A stretch of DNA of 64,000 bases, taken from NCBI GenBank assembly GCA_030447415.1, contig JAUJOZ010000012.1:60530-124529 (forward strand), written 5' to 3'. This document shows positions 8,797-17,692 of the stretch, piece by piece. The first letter of the stretch is position 1, and each line of letters begins with the position of its first letter. This stretch comes from Thermomicrobiales bacterium (lineage in GTDB: Bacteria > Chloroflexota > Chloroflexia > Thermomicrobiales > UBA6265). The notes under the pieces are model-generated. The model saw only the letters and a list, made by a program, of their open reading frames with translations. It searched no databases and was not told the origin of the DNA. A program made the translations under genes and the position numbers.

Positions 8797-8832
8797 AGGT
8801 GGCCTCAGGAGGGAAAGCGCTGAGGTGTACGT

Positions 8833-8862
8833 ACGATACTCGCTGCGGTGTCTCATTGTCAA
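8833..8862 (-). promoter_or_regulatory. Leftward promoter-like sequence
   Basis: On the minus strand: a perfect TTGACA (8857-8862), an 18-bp spacer, TATCGT (8833-8838). The -10 overlaps a TGTACGTACG sequence (8826-8835), similar to the palindrome at 58898. Nothing coding is evident within 260 bp downstream (to 8572). Confidence 0.35.
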
Positions 8863-9265
8863 GGCTTGAGCGCGCCGAGAGGTCAACATGGACGGCGCCC
8901 AAGTTGACGCACGCGAGGCGCGGTGGAGGGGTCACGGCGGGACGGGTCGGGCGGCAGCGGCGGTGGGTGCTGCCTATGTTGTCGCGGGAGACGACCGGCA
9001 CGGCAGCGGACTCGACCTCTCACGCTGAGGACCGAGGCGGCGTCTTGGTACGGCGGGAGGCACGCGCCGGTGCCCCCTGAGGCCACCGGACGGCACGTGG
9101 GCGGTCCCCCGGTCACGGCCCCGGCCGGGCGGGGCGAAACGACGACCCGCGGCGTCGTGAACGTGCTAGGATTGCCATTTGGTGGGAGCCTCCTGCCGCC
9201 CGCCCTGTGGGGCGCCGGCCTCAACCCGCTCCCCCGAAGACCCTAAGCACGGAGGAGCCCATCCC

Positions 9266-10417
9266 ATGAGCAGCGCGACCGCCACGGCCTACCCGATGCC
9301 GAAGCCGGAGGGGCTGGAGGGCGTCGTCGCGGCGTCCACCGCGCTGAGCCATGTGTTCGGCGAGGAAGGGCGCCTCGTCTACCGCGGATACGACATCCAC
9401 GAGCTGGCCGGCAAGGCCTCCTTCGAGGAGGTCGCCCACCTCCTCTGGCTCGGCCATCTGCCGGACGGTCGGGAACTGGACGAGCTGCACCGCAAGCTCG
9501 GCGCGAACCGCGATCTGCCCGATGCGGTTTTCGCCGTCCTCCGGGCGCTGCCGGCCGACACCGCGCCGATGGACGCGCTGCGCACCGGCATCTCGGCCCT
9601 CGGCGCTGCCCACCGCGACCTCTTCGACGACACCCCCGATCTGGAGGAGGCGATCGCACTGGCCGCTCGGGTGCCGGCCATCCTCGCGGCCTTCTTCCGC
9701 CTCCGCCAGGGGCTGGATCCGGTGCCGCCGCGTCCCGACCTCAACACCGCCCAGAGCTACCTCTACCAGTTGTTCGGAACCGAGCCCGAGCCCCGCCACT
9801 GGCAGCCGCTGGAGGTCTACCTCGTGCTGCTGGCCGACCACGGAATGAACGCCTCGACCTTCACCGCCCGCGTCATCGCCTCGACCGCCTCTGATCTCTG
9901 CTCGGCGCTGACCGGCGCCGTCGGCGCCCTGAAGGGCCCGCTCCACGGCGGTGCCCCCTCCAAGGTGCTCGACATGCTCAACGAGATCGGCTCGGCCGAG
10001 AACGTCGAGGCCTGGCTGACCCACGCCCTGGACACCGGCCAGCGCCTGATGGGCTTCGGCCACCGCGTCTACAAGGCGGAAGACCCGCGCGCCGAGATCC
10101 TGCGCGGAATGGCGGAGCGTGCTAGCGACCCCGCCTTCTACGCGCTCTCCAAGACGACGGAGGAGCGGGCGCTGGCGCTGCTGGAAGAGCGCAAGCCGGG
10201 TCGCCGCCTCTATACCAACGTCGAGTTCTACTCGGCCGCGGTGCTCGCCGCCGTCGGCCTCCCGGGCGACATGTTCACTCCGACCTTCGCCGTCTCGCGC
10301 TCCGTCGGCTGGAGCGCCCACGTCCTGGAGCAGGTTGCCAACAACCGCCTGATCCGCCCCCAGTCCGAGTTCGTCGGCCCCACCGACCTCCATTTCGCCC
10401 CAATCGAGTCCCGGTAA
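9266..10417 (+). CDS. gltA: Citrate synthase
   Basis: A 383-residue enzyme condensing oxaloacetate and acetyl-CoA at the TCA-cycle entry. Motifs in order: 'GPLHGGAPSKVLDML' (first catalytic His, about residue 226), GFGHRVYKAEDPR (second His, about 264), 'YTNVEFYSAAV' (about 317) and 'FTPTFAVSRSVGW' (about 335). The catalytic acid in the NV-x-FYS motif is Glu rather than the Asp of E. coli; to my knowledge this variant is common in actinobacterial and Deinococcus-type citrate synthases. The 383-residue length fits the short bacterial form. A 2-methylcitrate synthase role cannot be excluded. The start ATG at 9266 has GGAGGAG nine bases upstream. Confidence 0.93.
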   Translation: MSSATATAYPMPKPEGLEGVVAASTALSHVFGEEGRLVYRGYDIHELAGKASFEEVAHLLWLGHLPDGRELDELHRKLGANRDLPDAVFAVLRALPADTAPMDALRTGISALGAAHRDLFDDTPDLEEAIALAARVPAILAAFFRLRQGLDPVPPRPDLNTAQSYLYQLFGTEPEPRHWQPLEVYLVLLADHGMNASTFTARVIASTASDLCSALTGAVGALKGPLHGGAPSKVLDMLNEIGSAENVEAWLTHALDTGQRLMGFGHRVYKAEDPRAEILRGMAERASDPAFYALSKTTEERALALLEERKPGRRLYTNVEFYSAAVLAAVGLPGDMFTPTFAVSRSVGWSAHVLEQVANNRLIRPQSEFVGPTDLHFAPIESR

Positions 10418-10533
10418 CCGGCGGACTCCGTCGGCGCTCGGACCGGTCGGAGGCGATTGGGAGGTCGCGGGGAACGCGCGGGAGCGTCGTCGGGCTGGCG
10501 CCAGGGGAGCGGATCGGCTGGGTCTCCGGTGTC

Positions 10534-11037
10534 CTAGGACCGCCCCTTCTTGTCCTTGCCCCGGTGATGCCAGGAGATGAACGTCTGCGGGGCGCCGAGC
10601 CCCGTGCCGGACGGGTCCGGGGCGGTGATCACGTCGAAGCCTCGCCGCCTGCCACCGCTCCGCCCACTTGCGGCGTCCGCCGGCAGCGCCCGCCGAGCCG
10701 CCTCGATCGTCGCAGCGGTGGTCACCGGATCGGCCACCTCGACAACCAGGCGGGCGTAAGGACCGCCGTCTAGGTCGATGATGACCGCCTTCTCCGGGTG
10801 GCGCACGCTCCAGAAGGCGCGTCCGCCCTTTCCGAAGTGGGTCCCGGCGGCGATCACTCCCGGCAGATACGTACCCGGCGCCCGCAGTCCCCTCGGCCGG
10901 CGGGCCACCGCCGGGTCGATCGTCACCCGGCGGACGTTGGCGAGCGGGACCTCGACGCGTCGCCGGAAGCTCCAAACCGGTTCCCAGCCCCGCAGGCGGA
11001 CGGTCAGCGTGTCAGGCGCCAGCTCGATCTCGGCCAT
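10534..11037 (-). CDS. Small beta-rich protein, PH-like domain suspected
   Basis: A 167-residue protein. The ATG at 11035-11037 has an AAAGGAGGGC ribosome binding site; the longer open frame upstream is not used on this evidence. The N-terminal 110 residues alternate short strands ('LTVRLRGWEPVWSF', 'VEVPLANVRRVTI', 'AFWSVRHPEKAVIIDL') and then a 'YARLVVEVADP' strand and a helix. This is the pattern of bacterial PH-like domains of unknown role. The C-terminal 40 residues are basic and Gly-rich. No transmembrane segment. Confidence 0.6.
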   Translation of the reverse strand: MAEIELAPDTLTVRLRGWEPVWSFRRRVEVPLANVRRVTIDPAVARRPRGLRAPGTYLPGVIAAGTHFGKGGRAFWSVRHPEKAVIIDLDGGPYARLVVEVADPVTTAATIEAARRALPADAASGRSGGRRRGFDVITAPDPSGTGLGAPQTFISWHHRGKDKKGRS

Positions 11038-11203
11038 GATGCCAGCCCTCCTTTCGATGATCTGCGCCCACGACCGGTTGTTCTTCCCGGGCAGGAACGA
11101 AACGTACCGAACGACGGCCACGCGGTTGCCTCCATCCTGGTATGCCCGGGTGACGGCGTGCGGGCCGCGAGCGCGATGCTCACGGCACCTTCTGATCGCG
11201 GTC

Positions 11204-12124
11204 TCACCGGGCGTCGACCGCGGCAAGGAACGCCGCGAGTAGCCGGCCCAGCGCCTCCCCCGCCTCCCCGGCGAGCGGCGACGCGGGCTCGGCCGACGAC
11301 GGGATCGTCGCCTTGCGGGCGCCGGGCAGCCACCCGACCAGACGCTCGCTCGTCACCCGAACTTCTGCCGAGGCCCCGTCGCCGTGGACGACCAAAGCGG
11401 GGAGCGTTACCCCCCGGACGTCGTCGGCCCCGACGGCGTAGGCGTCGAGCGCGGTGAGCAACCCGGCGAGGGCCCCGGCGTGGCGGCGGACGGCCGCCAA
11501 CCGCGGTCGCGGTAGCCGCTCCCGCCAACCCAGCCCCCAGCGCGGGTCAAGGAACGCGCCCAGTGCCTTGTCGATCAATTCCTTGTACGAGGCGTCGGCG
11601 GCGGCGCGACTCGCCGCTCGGGCCTCCTCGCCGAGGGCCCGCGTGGCGGGGTCGCGGTCGCCTTTCAGCACGCCCGGCAGCATCGGCTCGACCAGGGTCA
11701 GCGAGCGGACGCGGTTTGGCGCTTCCCGCGCCAGCGCGAAGGCCGTCGCCCCGCCCAGCCCGTGCCCGACCAGGTGCGCCGCCTCGATGTCCTCGGCGTC
11801 CATCACGGCCAGGACGTCGGCCGCCAGATCCGGGACGGTGTAGCGGCGGGTGGCAAGGGCGGCGCTGGCGCCGTGCCCGCGCGCTTCCGGCACGATCGCC
11901 CGGTACCGCTCCACCTCGCCCTGGATCACCGCGTCGCGCAGCGAGGAGAGGGCGGCGCGGTCCGCGAGCAGGTCGTGGAGCAGCACGAGGGCCACGGCGT
12001 CGGGCGCCGCCGGTCCACCCGGGTCGTAGGCGAGCCGGGCACTACCTCGCAGCGCGAAGCGCGTCAGGCCGGGTCCGCGATGTCCGCTCGGGTGGACGGG
12101 GGTCGAGGGTGGTGGCGCCTCCAT
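11204..12124 (-). CDS. Alpha/beta-hydrolase fold protein lacking the catalytic serine
   Basis: A 306-residue protein with an alpha/beta-hydrolase layout: 'ALVLLHDLLADRAAL' (oxyanion strand), 'PEARGHGAS', the nucleophile elbow 'HLVGHGLGGATAF', a helical lid and 'PALVVHGDGAS' near the usual acid. The elbow reads G-H-G-L-G instead of G-x-S-x-G, so the nucleophile Ser is replaced by Gly (codon GGG). The C-terminal position where the catalytic His normally sits reads 'IPSSAEPASPL', without His. The protein is therefore predicted not to be a standard hydrolase; a binding or cofactor-independent role is possible. The ATG at 12122-12124 begins the conserved region after a short Pro-rich leader. Confidence 0.8.
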   Translation of the reverse strand: MEAPPPSTPVHPSGHRGPGLTRFALRGSARLAYDPGGPAAPDAVALVLLHDLLADRAALSSLRDAVIQGEVERYRAIVPEARGHGASAALATRRYTVPDLAADVLAVMDAEDIEAAHLVGHGLGGATAFALAREAPNRVRSLTLVEPMLPGVLKGDRDPATRALGEEARAASRAAADASYKELIDKALGAFLDPRWGLGWRERLPRPRLAAVRRHAGALAGLLTALDAYAVGADDVRGVTLPALVVHGDGASAEVRVTSERLVGWLPGARKATIPSSAEPASPLAGEAGEALGRLLAAFLAAVDAR

Positions 12125-12474
12125 GACGTGAGGATAGCGCAACCCACCGGGCGCCTCCCGATTGACACGGTCCAGTCGCGCCCTGAATTGGTCCCGCAAC
12201 CAGCCTCTCGCTGCCGTCCGAGACCCGTCCTTAGACCCACAGCGGCTTCGCGGGTTCAGCACCAGGGGTTCAGCCCCGCGCACCGCGCCGTTGCTTCCCG
12301 CTCCCCGGCGCCGTCCGGGCGCTCGCACCAACCCCGGCCCCCGCGCCGCCGGGGTTGACTGGCGGGCGGCGGCGCGCAGCACGATGGAGCGAGCGGCGCA
12401 CAGTCCGGGCGAAGGCCCGCGAGCGCGCCGCCACCCGCCACCCGCCATCCGCAACCGACGGAAAGGGGCGTCCC
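12125..12474. other. Intergenic between divergent genes, nothing firm
   Basis: 350 bp between divergent genes. A TTGACT hexamer at 12355 has no matching -10. No hairpin or RNA motif was recognised. Open frames here extend from the flanking genes with shadow composition. Confidence 0.4.
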
Positions 12475-13758
12475 GTGGGTTTGGAAGTCTTCGAGCGGGG
12501 CCGGCTACCGCGGTGGGCTCGCGTCCGCCAGCGGCTCGACGCCACCGACGTCGGCAACGTCGCTGCCGCGGTCGCCACCGAGTTTGGGCGGCCGGAGGTC
12601 GACGCCGCCATCCGCCCCGGCACTCGCGTTGCGCTCACGGCCGGCAGCCGCGGCATCGACAAGATCGACCAAGTCCTGCGCGCCGCGGTGGCCGAGGTCA
12701 AGCGCCGCGGCGGAGCGCCGTTCATCGTCCCCGCCATGGGGAGCCACGCCGGGGCCACCGCCGAGGGCCAGGCGGAATTAATCGCTCACTACGGCGTGAC
12801 CGAGGCCGCCATGGGCTGCCCGATCCGCTCCAGTATGGAGACCGTCCACCTGGGTGAGGTGGAAGACGGCGTCCCCGTCTGGTTCGACCGCATCGCCTAC
12901 GAGGAGGCCGACGCCGTCATCCCCGTCGGCCGGGTCAAGCCCCACACGGACTTCCGCGGCCCCGTCGAGTCGGGCCTCCTCAAGATGCTCGCTATCGGTC
13001 TCGGCAAGCAGAAGGGCGCCGAGTTCTTCCATGCCCAGGGCTTCGCCGAGTTCCACCATCTGATCCCAACAGTCGGTCGCTTCACCCTCGGCCGCGTCAA
13101 CGTCCCCTTCGGCCTCGCCCTCGTCGAGAACGGCTACGGTCGCCTCAGCCTGGTCGAGGCCGTTCCGGCCGCGCGCATCTGGGACCGGGAGCAGGAACTG
13201 CTGCGCCTCGCGCGGGAGCGGATGGGCCGCCTTCCCGGCGAGCGGGTCGACGTCCTGATCCTCGACGCCATCGGCAAGGACGTCAGCGGCGCCGGCGCCG
13301 ACCCCAACGTCGTCAATCGCGACTTCACCGGCCTCGTCGCCGGCGGCGAGATCCCGCTCAAACCGCGCGTCCAGCGCATCGTCGTCCGCGACCTCACGCC
13401 GGACACCGAAGGGAACGCGACCGGCCTCGGCCTCGGCGACGTCGTCCTGCGCCGGGCGGTAGCCAAGATTGACCCGGTGGCGACCTACATGAACGTGATC
13501 ACCGCGAAGGCGCCGGAAGGCGCGCGCATCCCGCTCACGGTCGATACCGACCGCCAGGCGCTCTTCATCGCCATCGCGACCTGCCTGCGGACCGAGCCGG
13601 AAACGGCCCGCATCCTACGCATCCGGGACACCAAGCACCTCGAGGATCTCTGGGCGTCCGAGCCCCTCCTCCCGGAGCTGCTCGCCACCGGCCGCGTCGA
13701 ACCGCTCGGCGCCCCTCAGGAGATCGCCTTCGACGCCGACGGCATGCTGGCCGAGTAG
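12475..13758 (+). CDS. DUF2088 / lactate racemase (LarA) N-terminal domain protein
   Basis: A 427-residue protein from a GTG at 12475 with GAAAGGGG upstream. It carries the LarA-like signature 'VPAMGSHAGATAEGQ' (about residue 85), then 'VGRVKPHTDFRGPVESGLLKMLAIGLGKQKGA' (read in parts: VKPHTDFRGPVESGLLKM). LarA is a nickel-pincer enzyme that racemises lactate; this family also contains many enzymes of unknown substrate in the same fold. It ends 'VNRDFTGLVAGG' and 'TKHLEDLWASEPLLPEL'. No larB/larC/larE cofactor genes are in the window, so lactate racemase activity is not claimed. Confidence 0.8.
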   Translation: MGLEVFERGRLPRWARVRQRLDATDVGNVAAAVATEFGRPEVDAAIRPGTRVALTAGSRGIDKIDQVLRAAVAEVKRRGGAPFIVPAMGSHAGATAEGQAELIAHYGVTEAAMGCPIRSSMETVHLGEVEDGVPVWFDRIAYEEADAVIPVGRVKPHTDFRGPVESGLLKMLAIGLGKQKGAEFFHAQGFAEFHHLIPTVGRFTLGRVNVPFGLALVENGYGRLSLVEAVPAARIWDREQELLRLARERMGRLPGERVDVLILDAIGKDVSGAGADPNVVNRDFTGLVAGGEIPLKPRVQRIVVRDLTPDTEGNATGLGLGDVVLRRAVAKIDPVATYMNVITAKAPEGARIPLTVDTDRQALFIAIATCLRTEPETARILRIRDTKHLEDLWASEPLLPELLATGRVEPLGAPQEIAFDADGMLAE

Positions 13759-13829
13759 ACGGTGGGTTAGGCAGAGCGGCGCGGTGGGCTCGACGCGCCC
13801 GCGCCGCCGCAGGCGATCGCTCCGGACGG

Positions 13830-14005
13830 CCGACGGCTGGACCTCCCGCCTCCGGACGCCCTCGTTCGTCTCTCCAGCGAGCGAGTTCGTGGCCGGCGCG
13901 CTGCTCTTCCCGAGCGTGGGGTGCTGGAAGATCACCGGGAAGGTCTGGAACGTCCGTCTCACGTTCATGGCGCTGGTGGAGAAGGTCGGCGAGGGACCGA
14001 ACTGA
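13830..14005 (+). pseudogene. Remnant of an exported protein C-terminus
   Basis: The gap between 13759 and 14096 has one stretch with coding character, ending at TGA 14003-14005. It reads 'LLFPSVGCWKITGKV' and 'LTFMALVEKVGEGPN'. The 'FPxxGCWxxTG...LTF' pattern recalls the last strands of exported beta-sandwich proteins seen in related genomes. The N-terminal part is missing. Probably a leftover of a deleted gene. Confidence 0.35.
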
Positions 14006-14096
14006 CGGCCGCCGAGGGTGTCCTGATGCTCCCCCCAACGCTCGCACCTCTGGCCTCGACCAGATCTGCCAACCCGTCGTCGCGACGGGCGTCTGG

Positions 14097-14828
14097 CTAC
14101 TCGTCCTCCATCTCCAGCGCGCCCATCGCATCCCGCAGTTCGGTCAACGCCGGGTCGGCGATGGCGTCGGCGACGTCCGCGGCGAAGGAGTCCATCGGCC
14201 GCTCCGGGTTGGCAGCCAGGTACTCCCGGGACTGGAGGTAGCGCTCAAGCCGGTCGGCGCCCTTGACGAAGCGCGCCTCCGGCGTGACCACCGCCTCGGC
14301 CTCCTCCCACAGCGCGCGCAGCTCGCCCGCCAGGGGTGCGGGGAGGTCGGCCAGCAGGTCCGTCATCGCAGCGGCCTCGGCCGCGTGCTTGGCGGCGCTA
14401 CGCGCCTCACTCCGGACGTGACGGCGATTGAGGAAGGCGCGGCGCGCCGTCGCGTCGGCCGCGTCCGGCACCTCCGCCGGATCGTAGGGCGTCGGGTCGC
14501 CGGCCAGCGCCTCGGCCAAGTCATGCACCAGCGCCAGCTTCAGCACCCGATCCCGGTCCAACCCCGCCCCTTCAGCCCCGTCCTCCAGCCCGGCGGCCAG
14601 CCAGGCGAGCAGCGCCGTGCGAAAGGCGTGGTCAGCCACCGACTCGGCCTCAGCGGCGGGCACCCCACAATGGAGCCAGCCAGCCCGCTTCAACGCCTTC
14701 AGACGCCCCACCCGGTGGACGAATCGCGCTAACCCTGCGGTCGCCCGGCGCACGGTCCGCCGCTCATGCTCGGGGCGACCACGGTCGCCATCGGTTCCCA
14801 GCCGCCTCGCCACCGGTTCGGTCGTCAT
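14097..14828 (-). CDS. HD-domain hydrolase (YfbR/HDDC2-like nucleotidase)
   Basis: A 243-residue HD-superfamily protein. The metal motif starts with 'ESVADHAFRTALLAWLA' (His, about residue 64) and the HD pair is 'LVHDLAEALAGDPTPYD' (about 98). A later Asp lies in 'RFVKGADRLERYLQ' (about 195). This order (H...HD...D) and the 'HDLAE...GD' spacing fit the HD_3/HDDC2 family, which includes 5'-deoxynucleotidases. Its ATG overlaps the stop of the upstream dienelactone hydrolase by four bases (ATGA), so the two are translationally coupled. Confidence 0.82.
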   Translation of the reverse strand: MTTEPVARRLGTDGDRGRPEHERRTVRRATAGLARFVHRVGRLKALKRAGWLHCGVPAAEAESVADHAFRTALLAWLAAGLEDGAEGAGLDRDRVLKLALVHDLAEALAGDPTPYDPAEVPDAADATARRAFLNRRHVRSEARSAAKHAAEAAAMTDLLADLPAPLAGELRALWEEAEAVVTPEARFVKGADRLERYLQSREYLAANPERPMDSFAADVADAIADPALTELRDAMGALEMEDE

Positions 14829-15610
14829 GCACCCGTCCCGGTCGTCACCCGCGACCCCAGCTCGGCGCGGAGGAAGCCGAGAGTCCGCGCCCAGGCGTCC
14901 TGCGAGCCATCGTAATGCGGCGATTGGGGGTCGAAAGTGAGAAATCCATGCGGGTAGCCGGGGTAGATCACGAACTCGTGCCGCGCGTCGCCGGCCGCCA
15001 GCGCGGACCGATACGCCTCGACGTTCTCCATCCCGACCCCGGCATCCTGGTCTCCCCAAAACGCCAGGAGCGGCGAGCGCACCTCAGCCGCCTCGTCCAG
15101 CGGCACCAGCGGTGCTCGTCCGGTCGGGCGCGTCACCGGGAAGCCGTAGAAGGCGACGCTTGCCTCCGGTAGCGGATGCCGCGCCGCGGCGAGCATGACG
15201 AATGTTCCCCCCATGCAGAACCCGATGGTCCCGACCTTGGCGGTCGTCCGCTCGTGGCCGCGCAGCCAGTCGAGCGCCCCCGCGATGTCGGCAACGGCCC
15301 GCTCCTGGTCGAGTCGATCCCGCCGCGCCAGTGCCGCCACCCGTGTCTGCTCTGGCAGCGGTCCCTCTCGCACAAAGAGATCGGGCAACAGCGCCGCGAA
15401 GCCTTCTCCCGCCAGCCGCCGCGCCAGGTCTTGATAAAAGGCGTTGGCACCCCAGATGTCGTGGATGATCAGCACGGCGGGGACCGGCTTGGCCTCGTCC
15501 GGCCGGGCGAAGAAGGCCGGTAGCGCCCGGTCCGTCCCCGGCACCTCGACCTGCTCATCGACGACGCCGGCCCCGCCTCGCACCGGCGCGGGGCAGCCCT
15601 CGTGGCACAT
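14825..15610 (-). CDS. Dienelactone hydrolase family protein
   Basis: A 261-residue alpha/beta hydrolase. The nucleophile is Cys in 'IGFCMGGTFVM' (about residue 130), the acid is in 'WGDQDAGVG', and the His is in 'YPGYPHGFLT': the Cys-Asp-His triad of dienelactone hydrolases. The oxyanion region is 'VLIIHDIWGANAFYQDLARRLA' (core HDIWGANAF). Family members hydrolyse dienelactone from chlorocatechol breakdown, but many act on other esters; no catechol genes are nearby. The ATG at 15608-15610 has a CTGAAAGGAG ribosome binding site. First gene of a two-gene operon with the HD hydrolase. Confidence 0.88.
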   Translation of the reverse strand: MCHEGCPAPVRGGAGVVDEQVEVPGTDRALPAFFARPDEAKPVPAVLIIHDIWGANAFYQDLARRLAGEGFAALLPDLFVREGPLPEQTRVAALARRDRLDQERAVADIAGALDWLRGHERTTAKVGTIGFCMGGTFVMLAAARHPLPEASVAFYGFPVTRPTGRAPLVPLDEAAEVRSPLLAFWGDQDAGVGMENVEAYRSALAAGDARHEFVIYPGYPHGFLTFDPQSPHYDGSQDAWARTLGFLRAELGSRVTTGTGA

Positions 15611-15786
15611 CTTCGGCTCCTTTCAGAGGATGCGAAACACAGGTCGCCCGCCGCCGTTCGACCCGGCGGCCCACGAGCGGTTCCCAAAGATGGCGTGGGA
15701 GCCTATGCGACGCCAGATACGATGGGGACCACTAGACCGCCGGGACTCATCGTCGTCAAACGCGGTCCGATCATCGTCGGCCCACG

Positions 15787-16077
15787 TCATCTTCCAGACC
15801 CCGGGATGCCCCGAACGCGCTTGATCCGGAGCCCCGTGCGCTCTTGCTCAATCCTCAGGTCATGAATTCGCTTGGCCACCACCGCCCTAAACGCCGCTCG
15901 CTGGGCCGGCGTCAGCCGAGGGTACTGCTCCAGCAAGATCGCTTCCTCGGCCTGCGTCGGCATCCGCGGGATGCCTGCCGCAAAGCGGCGCGAGACTCCT
16001 CGGTCGAGTCGTGGTGGATCAGCTGCTCCTCGACGTGAATCCGCCCGACCTCAACCTCACCGGTGATCCACTCCCGC
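15787..16077 (-). pseudogene. Frameshifted remnant of a helical protein
   Basis: The 700-bp gap 15611-16311 contains one decayed coding stretch on the minus strand. One frame reads 'EWITGEVEVGRIHVEEQLI'; after a frameshift near 15965-16010 it continues in another frame as 'MPTQAEEAILLEQYPRLTP' and 'AAFRAVVAKRIHDLRIEQER' to a stop at 15787. The junction is smooth when one base is allowed. No start codon is evident. I do not recognise the family; the rest of the gap shows nothing. Confidence 0.4.
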
Positions 16078-16311
16078 GTCCAACATCAGGCCTTGGTTGA
16101 GTCGCTCTCCTCGGGCCGCACGAAGCCCTAGGAGGCGGCCAACTCCCATCAGGGGGCGTCGTCGAGGTCCGCCGGGCCCGTCGTCTCGTCGAGCTGCGTT
16201 GCCTGGACCGTGATGGGAGCCGTCTCCTCGCCTGCCGGCGGCGACGCCCACTTGGATTCCATTATCCCATGGCCCTACAGGCGAAGACCCAGCCTGTGGT
16301 CCGGCGCGGCA

Positions 16312-17163
16312 TCAGCCCACCACGTCGTCAATGGCGCGGGCGGCGATCCCGGGCGGCAGGTCCTCGGCAACGCAGCGGTTGCGCAGGGTCGGCAGCCCCT
16401 CGATCAGGACCTCCACCTTATCCCCGACGGCCAAGCGCGGCGGGTGGGCCGGCGTCCCGGTCATGATCACGTCACCGGGCAGAAGCGTCATCACCCGGCT
16501 GGCGAAGGCGATGAGGGTCGGCACGTCGAAGAGGAGGTGACGCGTGCGGGAATCCTGGATCGTCTCGCCGTTGACACGACCGGCGATCGCGAGGTCGTCG
16601 GCCCGCAGCCCTGTGACGATCGGTCCGAGCGGGCAGAAGGTGTCGAACCCTTTGGCCCGCATCCATTGGTTGTCCTTGAATTGATAGTCGCGGGCCGACA
16701 CGTCGTTCGAGCAGGCCAGGCCGAGAACGTGGTCGTAGGCGTCCTCTCGCCGCACGTAGGGCGCGGTTCGCCCGATCACCACCGCTAGTTCCGCCTCCGC
16801 CTCGACCTGCTCCGCCCCCCGCGGCAACACGATGTCGGCTCCGTGCCCGACCAGCGACGAGGGCGGCTTGAGAAAGAGGATCGGCGTTTCAGGCGCCTGG
16901 AACCCGGCCGCGTCCTGCGTGATGTGGTCCAGGTAGTTCAAGCCGACCGCGACGATCTTGCTCGGCGTCACCGGCGCCAGCAGCTCGACCTCCTCCAGCC
17001 CGCCGACCGCCGCGCCGGGCGTCGCTCCACCGGGAGCGAGGACGTCCCCCTCGACGGCGTGGACGGCGCCGTCGTGAACCAGCCCGAAGGCGGCCTCGCC
17101 GCCGCTGCCCGGCCGGTAGCGCACGATCGTCTGCTGGCGGTCCTGGTTCGTGATCGAGCTCAC
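16312..17163 (-). CDS. Fumarylacetoacetate hydrolase family protein
   Basis: A 283-residue FAH-superfamily enzyme. The start is GTG at 17163 with AGAGAGGGA upstream. The N-terminal 60 residues form the small domain; the FAH core begins 'SKIVAVGLNYLDH' (about 78). Metal ligands are seen in 'VEAEAELAVVIG' (E-x-E-x-E form), 'SNDVSARDYQ' (D) and the 'GFDTFCPLGP' loop; 'VIMTGTPA' closes the active site. Such enzymes cleave C-C bonds of fumarylpyruvate-type or 2-oxo acid substrates or decarboxylate/isomerise aromatic breakdown products. No ring-cleavage genes are adjacent. It is separated by 148 bp or more from any neighbour. Confidence 0.9.
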   Translation of the reverse strand: MSSITNQDRQQTIVRYRPGSGGEAAFGLVHDGAVHAVEGDVLAPGGATPGAAVGGLEEVELLAPVTPSKIVAVGLNYLDHITQDAAGFQAPETPILFLKPPSSLVGHGADIVLPRGAEQVEAEAELAVVIGRTAPYVRREDAYDHVLGLACSNDVSARDYQFKDNQWMRAKGFDTFCPLGPIVTGLRADDLAIAGRVNGETIQDSRTRHLLFDVPTLIAFASRVMTLLPGDVIMTGTPAHPPRLAVGDKVEVLIEGLPTLRNRCVAEDLPPGIAARAIDDVVG

Positions 17164-17301
17164 CCACGTTCCCTCTCTTTGTCGCTCGTCCGTGCCGTCG
17201 CCGATAGTCCTTGGGCGCCCCGGGGGCTGTCAAGGCAGACGCCGCTCCGCCCGGGCCAACGCCGATACGCCGCGGCGTTACTCCAGCGGCATGGGCTAAT
17301 A

Positions 17302-17544
17302 ATGAACGCGGACTTCGTTCGCCACGCCTCAGATGAGTAACTCCGGTTCATCTCCCCAATCGCGCGCTTCGTGCGGGAAGAGGCGGACGGCACCCTCCAC
17401 ATGGCCGTCGGCGCCGGCATCTCCGAAACCGGCAGCCGCACCCAATCCGCCGTCCATTGGGACCTCGTTTTCGACCTGCGCGACGGCGGCCGCATCGACG
17501 TCGGCGGGGAGCCATTCCTGCGCGATGGCAGGTACGTGATCTAG
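17302..17544 (+). pseudogene. C-terminal remnant of an M29-family aminopeptidase
   Basis: In the gap 17164-17727 one frame ending at TAG 17542-17544 reads 'GTLHMAVGAGISETGSRTQ', then 'SAVHWDLVFDLRDGGRIDVG'. This matches the C-terminal metal-binding end of thermophilic aminopeptidases (AmpS/PepS, M29), where the last ligands are His in 'LHxAxG' and His-Trp-Asp in 'SAxHWDxV'. An in-frame TAA at 17338-17340 interrupts the same frame and nothing upstream resembles the rest of the approximately 370-residue enzyme. It is a truncated, degraded gene. Confidence 0.7.
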
Positions 17545-17661
17545 GGCCGTCACGACCCGCGCCGATGGGGATTGCCCAGGTGGAGGCACCGGGTCAGGGC
17601 CGGCGTCTGGGGTCCGAAGGGGCGGAACGGCACCGGGAGCGGCGCGGACGCACCGTGGACG

Positions 17662-17692
17662 TTGGGGGCGTCGCGCCTGGTCGCGGTATGAT
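17662..17692 (+). promoter_or_regulatory. Candidate promoter of the GAF-dehydrogenase gene
   Basis: TATGAT (17687-17692) is a good -10. The best -35 is TTGGGG (17662-17667) with a long 19-bp spacer. The start codon lies 35 bases past the -10. Confidence 0.4.

Larger units (their letters stand above)
8572..9265. other. 694-bp intergenic region upstream of citrate synthase
   Basis: No convincing gene. It contains a long imperfect hairpin (8739-8796), a leftward promoter-like sequence (8833-8862) with no recognisable gene behind it, and the GGAGGAG ribosome binding site of citrate synthase at 9251. The frames crossing it have shadow composition. Confidence 0.45.

Noticed and set aside
9221..10975. 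Long open frame on the minus strand opposite citrate synthase (584 codons)
   Set aside because: Arg/Gly-rich shadow composition; the plus strand carries an unmistakable citrate synthase with ribosome binding site.
13759..14096. Riboswitch or RNA gene in the gap after the DUF2088 gene
   Set aside because: No conserved RNA motif recognised; the only signal is a coding remnant.
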